NCBI GenBank assembly: GCA_947247005.1
Contig: OX365947.1
Coordinates: 39,016,760 to 39,080,759 of the forward strand
Direction: 5' to 3'
DNA length: 64,000 nt
Source: Spisula solida
Taxonomy: Eukaryota; Mollusca; Bivalvia; Venerida; Mactridae
The notes below the pieces were generated by a model, which did not search any database, was not told where the DNA came from, and saw only the letters and a program-made list of their open reading frames with translations. This document shows positions 48,003 through 58,900 of the stretch, piece by piece. A program made the position numbers and the translations under genes. Each line of letters begins with the position of its first letter. Position 1 is the first letter of the stretch.

Positions 48003-49440
48003 ATTGTAAATCGTCTTTTCCTTATTCCGTGTTTGTGTTACTCAAATGGTTGGTATTTTTTCAGCAATAAGTACGTCCGTATCGAGTAAGACCTACCGAT
48101 GAGATTTAGTTACTTATAACAATGTAATCCGAATCACTCGACGACGGAAGAGGTTTCTTCTTTTGGTAGACTTTTGGTAGACGATTATCAAAGATTAATT
48201 ATATGCGCCAGTTATAATGTACGAGCATATAAGGCAGATATATGCATATTATTTCTAAATTAAATAAGATAAGTATGTAATACTAAAACCGAAGAAGTTT
48301 CAGAGAAATAAGTATTTCTACTAATCATGCAAACATTTACAAGTATTAAATTAATTTAAATAGCATAGAGATCTATAATTAAATGATATTTAACTTAAAA
48401 GCTAAACAAACCGACTTAATTAACATACCTTAATTAAAATCCCCAAGCACTCTGTGCCTTCAGAAATACCCGTTTCTTCTTATTTTGCAAATGTCTTTAA
48501 ATTTAAATGCGGATATATGTAAGAAGGCGTTAATAAAAGTTGCCAATGATAAAATTAATCAAGAAATGTACAGCCGAGATTTAGGCCTGGGACATATATT
48601 GTCAACTATTTCAAGGGGCGATATTTGATTAGCCAGTCCTTGTCTTCAATACAATATGTGTGGACACAAAGTTACCACAGTCAGTATACCTCATTCTAAG
48701 TCATGAATCGTGTTTTATAACAACAGCACAATCATCAACATTACATTACATCTCATCAACATTACATTACAAAACATTACATAACGATATACGATGTTCT
48801 GATGAACATCGATCTCTTAATATTAACAAAAGAAAGTGCAAACATTTACATACTGTGCAATTACGGTACTTGTATTTAGTACGAATTGCATTACGTAGTC
48901 CCACCCCTCAAACGCGCGCCGAGCGTAGTTTGCGGAGTATAGACTGTCATCCGGAACATCGTACTACGTCGTTTTATTCTGAGACAAGACAGACTATGCT
49001 CTTTGATGGATTTGGCTTCGGTGAACTCTTCCTTATATGCATGCAGAGTTTGGTTGTGGAAGACAGCATAAGTAAATCTGGTTGGACCAACTGACCACTG
49101 TGTATGATTTGAAAACGGTTGGCAGGACGATTACAAATACTACTTGGCTAGTCGATCAACGTACGCTCTGAAGAGGACCATGACTTCTTACTATAAGCCT
49201 TGATAGTTTCATTTTCAGTGTCACGTGACGTCTTTGTTATTCACCATCGCGGTGAAAAATGACTACTTTGAAGGAAATACAAGTTATTTTTTCAATGGGT
49301 TTTAATCCTTTGTTTTCGCCTGTTTGCCACCAATGTCACGTGTCAAAGCATTTCAAAGTCAGCACGTCAAATTGAGACTCTAGCAGCCAACACCAGGTGC
49401 TAACCGTGCGGACAGCAGTGCAAGTAATAATACTCTATGT
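48003..49440. other. Non-coding gap
   Basis: The 144-codon open frame at 48660-49094 contains a CATCAACATTACATTAC duplication (48732-48785) and shows no domain or splice context, so I do not accept it as a gene. A GTCACGTGACGTC motif lies at 49218-49230. Confidence 0.4.
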
Positions 49441-49543
49441 TATAGAAAGAGAACGCTAACGCGAGGTTGTCTTATTTTGTCGAGGGCGTAGCCCGAGACA
49501 AAATAAACAACCAAGCGTTAACCTTTTTCTTTCTGACTTATAT
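49441..49543. repeat. Fold-back hairpin, about 45-bp arms
   Basis: TATAGAAAGAGAACGCTAAC ... GTCTTATTTTGTC pairs with GACAAAATAAACAACC ... AAGCGTTAACC ... TTTCTGACTTATA. The tip is CGAGGGCGTAGCCCGAG. This is the same tip style as the hairpins at 8197 and 22176. Confidence 0.7.
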
Positions 49544-49719
49544 CATTGGCTGTCACTTTGTAAACATAAGGCGTGTCCAAATTTTTACAATGCTTACCGA
49601 TTAACATGTCCAATGAAAATCAATAGCACGGTGTTGTGATTTTAAAGTTGTTGACTCCAATTCAACTCGACCACGAAAATCGATAGAGGTCACGTTGAAG
49701 TGCAATGAAGTTGTATGTA

Positions 49720-49751
49720 TACAGTGCAGGATAATATTATCCTGCACTGTA
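49720..49751. repeat. Perfect 32-bp palindrome
   Basis: TACAGTGCAGGATAAT is followed immediately by its exact reverse complement. GTGCAAT (49699 onward) and ATTGCAC (49754 onward) extend the symmetry imperfectly. Confidence 0.85.
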
Positions 49752-50504
49752 GTAATTGCACTCATTCCTTTGAAAATTAAGACACACCCCATCAATTATC
49801 ATCTGATTTAGCCACGCCGCCTCAGTTATCATCAATGTAAATTGCCGTAGCCATGATATAAGTTTATATAAACCATTTTTAGAGTTTTGCAACTTGAGCT
49901 GCCCATGTAAAAGTATTCTGTTTTGTATAAGTTCAGTGTTGTCGTGTTTAAACATATTATAATGTTAACTGATACATTTATTTACGCATATCAGAAGCAT
50001 TGCATTCTCCCAATAGGATTGTGTACATATTGGGCTTGCGTAGGGTGAATTTAATGCAATACTGATTATAAATGACGATTTAATCATGTTATCGAACAGA
50101 AATACGTCTCTGCTATCAGGATTTTGACGTGTTTGTGGTATAGTATACGACTCAACCGGTTAATTCCGGATACAGTCACAGAAAACGTATTGTGCCCAGT
50201 CATATTTTGACCAAATTCACATTATAAACCTGGTAATGAAAAAAATAAGTATTAGAAATCTTGTAAAATTAATATAATATACGTTATCCATTTTTCTAAC
50301 ATACATGTAATTACAAAACATTACACCTTTTCTGTAAAAGCTAAATAATTCGTGGGGATTTAATGTTTCCGAAAATTGAAGCTCGTGAAACTATAACTTT
50401 AATAACTCGTACGTGTGGTCATCAGCCAAACGTGACTTAACTCAGGGGAATTAATATAGTTCTTGTTGATATTCAAATTGATTTCTAACATATTGCACTT
50501 TTGC

Positions 50505-50605
50505 TTGTCCAATTTTTTACAATATTGTATTGTCCAATATATTAAAATACTAACTGTCCAATATGTCACAATACTTTATTATCCAATTTATTACAATATC
50601 TTATT
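50505..50605 (+). repeat. 25-bp tandem repeat x4
   Basis: Units begin TTGTCCAAT or TATCCAAT, followed by AT-ATTACAATA, spaced 24-26 bp. They are AT-rich and non-coding. Confidence 0.6.
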
Positions 50606-52364
50606 AATGCAATGTTTAACTAATTTTATATCATGATCGTTTAAATAAATAAAACACAGTTTTCTAATTTATCAAAACTGTGATTGCATATATTTTGACA
50701 CATTCTTGACAATGTCATTTACAAATGCATTAACCTAATGCACATCTTCCCCTGCCAAGTTATTACGTTTTCAAATTCAATATATTTTCCTGCACACTCA
50801 CCGTTTAGATTATATATTAAGTAAACATAAGATCCAAGTGTACAGGGTGTTGAAAAAGTTCACAAAAATAAATTGATACTTCGAGAAATTTCATATCTAA
50901 TACCTTGGTCACAAATCCAAGCCGGTCGACGTCCGATTATCTGCCCGCATACATTTTGGTTAAATCGAGTCGGAGTCCGAATTGTCGGACAAAATCAAGG
51001 CGTAGACTAGCAAAAAAGAGATCATCCACAATCATCGACTTGTGTCCGTCGGGTACCTTATGTTCAAGATTCCATGCTGATAGACATGAGGAACATCGGC
51101 CACACGGACATCGTCCGGCTGCCGCGGAGGCTATCAAGTATTGCTCTATATATGTTAAAAAGTTCGTTCTCAATGTTTAAGTTTCAATAGTTATTTTCTT
51201 CTGACGCCATGCAGAAGCATGTAAAATTGTCGGTTTTAAATTGCAGATGTTTCTAACATTGTTCTAATCTTCATGGTACTATATGAAGCTATAAGAGTAA
51301 GACATTAGAATTGAACACTGCGTACAAAGCGCAGAACAAATTTAGTCTGACTTAAAATTTTGCGAACAAACTTTTCTAACATCCTTTACATGAATACTAC
51401 AGGTAACATGTGATAAAAACTTTAAATCTACCAGAACACTAGTACTCTATTTACGCATTTTATGTCTATTTCGTGTGACTTTGCTAGAGCATAGCCATCT
51501 TTGGGTCCTTGTGGATAAAGGTCTTTGCTCCAGAGACTAGAATGGAAATGAGGTAAATACTATGCTCGTATTTCTACTGAAGATGTGTTTTCGCTTTAGG
51601 GCGTGCTGCATTTGTATTGAATCTGCATTGTAGGAGGGGTCTCAAATATACAGTGTATATAACATAGCAGCTCACTCTTAACGTTTCCTACCATTCGAAG
51701 AAGTAAAATGTATATTTTTTTAATAAAATTTATTTACAAACATAAATTTATAGGCACAGCTATGTACATATAGAAAACACCAAAGAAACAAAACATAAAT
51801 GTCATAAATTATTATTTTTACATAAACACATATGGACTACGTACTCATCGTTCTTATTCGTATAAAGGGACCATTTAATTTACGTTTGTTTTTTCTGACA
51901 CATTGGATAGAATTTCACGAGACAAAATAGTGATTATCTCCATTTTGTCCAATTACGAGTAGTCTCCCGTTGTTTAATGATCCCAACTGATAGACCAATG
52001 GAGATCACTCGTACATTCGGAATTTGAATAGACATGAAAACATCCAAAGTGAACTTTGCTTTTATAGATATAGCCAGAAGAACACGTTGATGTGTGACGA
52101 ATATTATATACACATTGCACTAGAGGAAAAGGCAAAACGTTAAGGAGACCATTGACTCTTTGTTATCGAAGTAGGAAGTGTATAACTATACCGTTTTACT
52201 GTAAGTACTGCGATTGTAAATGTTCTCAGCACATTCTGGCTATCTTAAACTATTTACACGTTGGTGTACAACACACAAATCACATTGCATTTTCAGTTAT
52301 TCTGCGTTTCACTTCCAAATAAAAGTTTGTGTGAATAAAATAATGTCATAATCGAGCTGCTACC

Positions 52365-52485
52365 ATTAAGTGTAAAACATCTAGGGTAAAAACATCAAGT
52401 GTATAAACATCACTTTGTAAGAACATCAAGTGTAAGGACATCAGCCGCAAACATCAGCTGTTAACATCAGATGTAAAGCCTTTAC
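52365..52485 (+). repeat. Short tandem repeat of ACATCAAGTGTAA
   Basis: About seven diverged 14-17-bp units (AACATCAAGTGTAAA, ACATCAGCTGTTA, ACATCAGATGTAA and similar) lie downstream of tetraspanin B, possibly in its 3' untranslated region. Confidence 0.65.
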
Positions 52486-52774
52486 CTGAAATTACAAAAC
52501 AATGCGTGAGTTCATGGTAGAAAATGCTTCTCCTGGCTCCTTTCGCCGCCATATGCACCAGAAATATCATTACATACATGTATAGTGGTTATAAACATTA
52601 TTACAAAAATACTAATACAATGTAATAAAATGTGCTAAACATCTAAAAGCGACATCGGAGTTGTTCTGCCATCAAATAGATATTACCGTAGTAGTCCTAT
52701 ATTACAGCTTTAGCTGATGCGCCAGGAATGCGCCAGGAATTGGGATTAACTGGGAGATTTTGTTACGACAACGT

Positions 52775-52780
52775 TTTATT
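52775..52780 (-). terminator. Possible polyadenylation signal for tetraspanin B
   Basis: AATAAA on the minus strand lies about 160 bases past the stop codon. Another lies at about 51725-51730. Without transcript ends the choice is open. Confidence 0.3.
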
Positions 52781-52940
52781 GGAGCGCAAATTATCTAATA
52801 CAAATGGCGAACAACTATATAAAAGAGAAGTAACTCGGTCATGGATAAAGTCCGTTCAACCGTACCATGGTTGAACAATCAACCGTACTGGCGTAAACGT
52901 AGAATGCTGTTCAATGATTGGAAAAGTAAGCGCCATATAT

Positions 52941-55900
52941 TTACCGTATAGGTTGGACAGCGTTTTTATCCTTTGATTTTGCAATTACTATTGCAATGAA
53001 GATAAAGCTGACCTGAAACAGACACGAAACAAAGTTAACAACACGAGTAACAAATATCTAAACCTTAGGATCGTTTGGATGTTGTTTTTAATATAAAGGA
53101 ATACATGTTTTTTCTGTAGCATCATATAAAGTGCATTCAAGCAGGAAATGGAATTCGTCTTCTTAACAATTGCATATTTTGCAGTTTCGTTGTTTTTGAA
53201 AATCTGTTATTTAGTTTGGTTTGTTCAATAGTTAAATTTGTAGTCTATGAGGTAACGCTCTAAATGTTGTTAATGTTTTCTAATATGTGTTTTCTTGTAT
53301 TAGTATCATGCCCAAGTAAGGCTGTAATTGAAACTTGGAAAACAACGTGCACGTATTACATGTATATATATGTTACCTGTATTATTCCACAGACTATTAA
53401 CACTGGTACAGCAATCGCTGTGTTACCAAATGATAGATCCCAGATAGTTTGATAACATCCCTGTAATACACGTGTACCATGTGTTATAATAATTTCCCTC
53501 ACATATATCTCAGCGTGGTCCCGATCTCCCGAAACATCTCAATGAGAACTCAATCTCAACTCAAATTTTTCCACCTATCGTTTGACATAGTTTCCATGTG
53601 AAGTAGTACTTTAAATTGGTATAACAAAACAGAAACATTATTATGAGTGTATTACAGTAAAATTTCGAGAGCTCATGGTCCATATTTATTTCAAATTCAG
53701 ACTCTTGATTTGAAAAAAATCTCAATTTGAGATGAGATTTCTACTTGAAATACTTCGGGAGATCGGGACCTGTTCTACTCAGAGTGCGTGAGGGCCTCAA
53801 CTCAGACAAGCTGGATCATATTTCATAGGGAAGGTATGTTGTAAGCGCTTCTTTGACATCTTCTTCATTGTAGTCCTAAACATGTGGACAGGTTACGACT
53901 TGAGCAAAAAATACTGGTTGATAATTGATTCCAAGAACACTGGTTAAGTCAAATGGCCACTGTATACATGTATATGACTAAAAACAGTTGTTAAGCGAAT
54001 TTAAAACTCACTGAATACAGCAAGGCATTTACTGCATATTATTATAATTATTTGATTTGCGCTTTGCAATGGTCTAGAGATATCATAAAACGTGAATTTC
54101 TTCATATGTTTAGGGCTGTGTTCATGACAGTTGATTAAAGAAATGCATTGGTTACGACCATGTTCTCAATATTTGGAGAAGCCACCGTTTGCTTGCAGAT
54201 TACTACTACATGTATTTAATAAACAATATAGGTCAAGACGATTGAATAAGTGTCGTCTAATGAAATACAACACATTAAGAAGAGAAAAACATTTATGATC
54301 TTCTTGCTTATAATATTAAAGCAAATTTCCCGAAGCCAACCAACAAATGTGATTAAGCATACATACCGTATCCGAGTTACTCAAAGCTACATTGTACGGT
54401 GAGACTGCACAGTTATCCAATGTAGTAGAGGTAGGTAAGGTCTTGCAGCAAGCTATAGGTGTATCTAAGCTGTATGAGTTACCTCCTATACCTACTGGTG
54501 TCCACTTAGATGTGCCACTTGTATCAAAGTCCAAGTAACTGTCAACGCCGCAACATTTAAACTGAATGTAAATTGTCATCATATAGATCTATTTGTACAT
54601 ATATATTTATTAAACAATATACTACATAATGTATACAAATGTATAGTACAAACGTATGTTAAAAATATAGTTTTGTTATGTCAGTATTAAATTATACGTA
54701 TTTAATTAAATGTACTATCAAACTTGGTAGTAAATTAGATTGACACCTAGCAGTTTTAGGTTCTGTTCATATATTGCTCTTTCTTTATCATTTACTACGG
54801 TAACGACATCCACTTGAGGTGACGGTTTCATGGGAGAATTAGTACTGTGCTGGTTGTTAATTAATGCTAGGAACAAGACTGAACAAGATAGACATATTGA
54901 GAGAAAACGACGTTAAAATACTAAACAAACAAATGTACGCTTTTTGCGACAGGTCACAGACTGCTTCAAGAGCTATGATTTTAGTGATATTCTATAAAGT
55001 ACACTATAATTATACATCTTGTTTCTAATTATATGAGAGGTATTATTGACATGATCAATTATCAAACACACACTGTAGCTGGAATATCAACGTACCTGAA
55101 TCATGATAATATTCCATCCAAGGGAAAATACTTCTGACGAACCAAGGCCATCAAACCTGTTGTATAACGTGGATTTCATTGGTGATTTGATCTGAAAACA
55201 GTCAATACACCGGGCATTATCATTGTGTATTGCTTCCCTAAGTAGGTAACTATCCCATTGAACAAACCACAGGATCTCGGTGCGATTTTAGGGTCCGGCT
55301 AAAAACATTATACTCAAAACACCCCGGACCCTTAAATTGAAATGAGAGCCTGTGGAACAAACCCATAACCGAGCCATCACTTATTTTGTTTTACTAAAAT
55401 AGTATAATCCAGTATCTGCAGCCAGTTTGTAGAGCATGTACATGTCATTGGCAACCTGTCATTTATGTTCAAAATCACGGTTACTTAAGCTTTGACCCGC
55501 TGATCTATAAAACAGTACAGTGTGTCTAAAACCCAATACCAAGCTAGATAACCGTAGCCTATACTCAAGTATTCTGTATTTATATCGGTCAGCCAACGAA
55601 CCGACACAAGGACAGAATGACCGACATGTACAAAACATTACATATTGTATTTCTTTGAAGAGAAGCATAGGAAACGAATTCAATTTGGCTGTAGTAAGTA
55701 TGATGATCTTTTGCATGATAAATGTTCTGTATAAATGTGGCATAATAATTATAATATATGTACTAATTCATAATTTGTAAGGTGTGTACTGGGATGCCCT
55801 CGACCCAGGCACACCTATTGACGAGGATAATAAACAATCACTCCACCTCAAAAAAAATATAATAGCTTATACGTAAATACTAACCACACTTGGCTTTCCA

Positions 55901-58900
55901 TACAATAGACCAACTCCTACAGCCTCGCCGATAACAAATACTACAACAACCATGGCGTACTGAAACAGTGATTGACAATAGATATGTATTATCAAATCAG
56001 GTTTTACATGTTTATTGTCATAGAGGCCCGACCGGGTTGACTACGAATTGGCAAATAGAAAACAACCGAAACGTTGAAATGTTAAAGAAAGTGAATATTA
56101 TGTTCTCCTTTTCTGTCCGAAATATCATATAATAAGACTGACTTCACTTTTATCAAGATTCTACTGTCATTGGCCAACTTTAAGGAAATCCGAATTGTTA
56201 ATGTCAACATCAACAACGCGATTAATAATCACTTTATCCAAATTTGTTTGGATTTGACCTAAGAAATCAGACTTCAGATTTTCCTATCCATACCAAATAT
56301 TAATTTTATGTAACAATAATGTACAAATATAATATTCACAAAATCCATATGTTAAAATTCATCTGTTAATTGTATTCTTTTTTCTCTAATTATATTATAT
56401 GTATGATGCTCAATTTTATTTTATTTTATTGTTAAAACAATACAGACTCCTATTATACGACCTACTTCTCAGTTAAATGATTCCAATTTTTCCCCGTGTT
56501 ATGTTTAATTTGCATGTGCATTATTTCTGTTTGACTATGAACATGTAGTTCTATGTTAATAAACTTTATGTTATAAATGCTGTTCTTTTATGATGGGATG
56601 ATCCATATATAACGAGAAAATGCTTATAATTTTGTTATTACTAAGTATTTTCTAAAAATATTTAACATGGTGGTAAATACATATCTTAGGAGAAAACGAA
56701 CGAAATAATTTTCAAATGTATCGAAAAATAAATTGTTTAGAACTTTTTTGCCGACCTATGAAACCGGTAGGCGGGGCAACATCATTTTTGCACCTTTTAA
56801 CGTTATTCAGAATTCAACTTTGATCAATTTGACGATCACATACCTTAGGCCTTATTGTATTGATTTTTAAAAACTTTTCAGATTATCATCCTTCAATATT
56901 TATACGTCTTCGCCAATGCCATACAAAGTTGAAAAAGTCTCACGATAGTCATCCTTAGGACTTTAATTCAAAACACCCAACCTTTTCGTGCTTAGTTCTG
57001 ACGTTGACGTCACCATTACGTCCACTTTGCGTAAGATTACTAGCCTTTTTCCAGTCCATTTTTAATATGTTATTATGTTCACAAATCGAAGCTAATGACA
57101 TGACATGATCACGAAATGATTACTGAATATCGTGCACAATTTTATTATTACTTGTTTTCTTCAAAACTAAATATTTCATTGAAACTCTTTTGTCGTCGGT
57201 AATTTTTGCTATCACGGAACGATAACACGTGCGTGACGTAACGAATGACAACACAACCCGTGTTAGACGACATCATCAGGCAGACGAGTCTTATGTGACC
57301 CAAAGTACCAATTGTCATCACGGTGCTACTGCTTACATGAAAACTGCAAGGGTTTGAATTTGCGTGAAAATGGTGAAAACTCCGAAAAATGCCCCGCCTT
57401 GCCGCATCGAGGGTTACCTTAGCAACCATAGATTTTAGCATGATGTCACTGTAATCATGAGCTTTCAGGGAAACATTGCTAATGTATGTTATTACTACCA
57501 GTCAAAGTTTTAGTAAAATCTTACGGATCATAACAAAATTATAAGCATTTTCTCGTTATATATGGATCATCCCTCGTATATTGTATCGAAACTAATTAAA
57601 ATATCGCTAAATAACTTTAACATGAAACCGGTATGCATAACACTATGCATTATGTTCAAAATGTACTTTGAAAGATAAAAGACATAATTATCTTTAGTTG
57701 AATATTTCATATTTAGACATTTGAATTACATTTGTATATACATATCGAGGAATAATTATTCCGAAATCGTCTTGTTATGGTTGCTAGGTTTACATTTACT
57801 TTTTACCGTCAATTGTTGAAATACCACCCAGAATATAGATTATTTAAGCAAGAAAGTTATAATTATAGCTGGCATCTGAATGTTTGCTTGTGGTTTTCAG
57901 CTACCCCAAATAGCTGAAATAGTCACTACATTTGTATATGTTTGTAAATGAACGAAATCCGTATTATAAACACAGCATACCGTATATAGAAGACAGCCAG
58001 ATCTGTTACACGCACCCATACATCCACAGAAAGATATAACACACAACGCTAGTCCACCAACAATCAGACCAATAGATAAACTGGTAAGGACCTGAAATCA
58101 ACGTTCAGTGGATGAGCATAGTTATTATGCCTAAACTAATATAAATTAGCTGGTTCTTTCAACATACGACAACATATCAAGTATCTTCAATGCTATGCCA
58201 ATAAATATTAGCTTGTATGTTTACATGAGTAATTAAATAAGACACAATGAGTGAACAGGATAGCCAATCTTTTCCTAGCATGTCATAAAAATAATACCAT
58301 ATTCCTGTTTTTAAATGTTTACTATAAACTAATGTATGGACGAAATGGTTCCGACAAATCTACACGTATTTGTCCAGTCCGCAAGGGCGGAATTTAGCCT
58401 TCTCCTTTTGAATAACCGTACGCATGCGCATATCACCGTACGCATGCGCATATCAGTATTTTGTTGAACACGAAACCAGATTCAGAATCACGTAGTGCCT
58501 AACCTGCTGAGGACCGTGTTTCCGGGATACATTACTGTAAGGTGGGCTTTCCGTTGTGCCAATGTGGCTGTGCATATCGTTAAATGAAACCTAAAAATCA
58601 GTTTTAGATATAACGCAATTAATGACGTTTTTCTGGCAGTAATTTATATCATGAATTATATTGAAAGAGACAATTTAGGACAAAAATTCTCATTGTTGGT
58701 TGGCGTACAGGAAAATAATCCAAGTCTGACAGCGTATGCGGTTGTCATCTTTTCTCCTTGAAGTTTTATGGTTTGTATTATGACTTACTTCACTGATTTC
58801 AATGTTATCAACATCAAACGAATCTAGTTGTGTATCCTGTAGTGCCTGTTTAAGGAATGAGATTCCGGAGTCCAGGAAAGGGCGGTATAGGGTTTCACCG

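Noticed and set aside
48660..49094. 144-codon open frame on the plus strand
   Set aside because: It contains a simple CATCAACATTACATTAC duplication, has no recognisable domain and no splice or homology support.
50937..51173. 78-codon minus-strand frame with a Cys-rich segment (GRCPCGRCSSC) in a locally GC-richer patch
   Set aside because: An overlapping opposite-strand frame is equally open, no family is recognised and no splice signals define an exon. It is worth a homology search but not a call.
57148..57441. 97-codon minus frame inside the intron 3 element, considered as a THAP-type transposase remnant
   Set aside because: The C2CH spacing and other THAP landmarks are not present.
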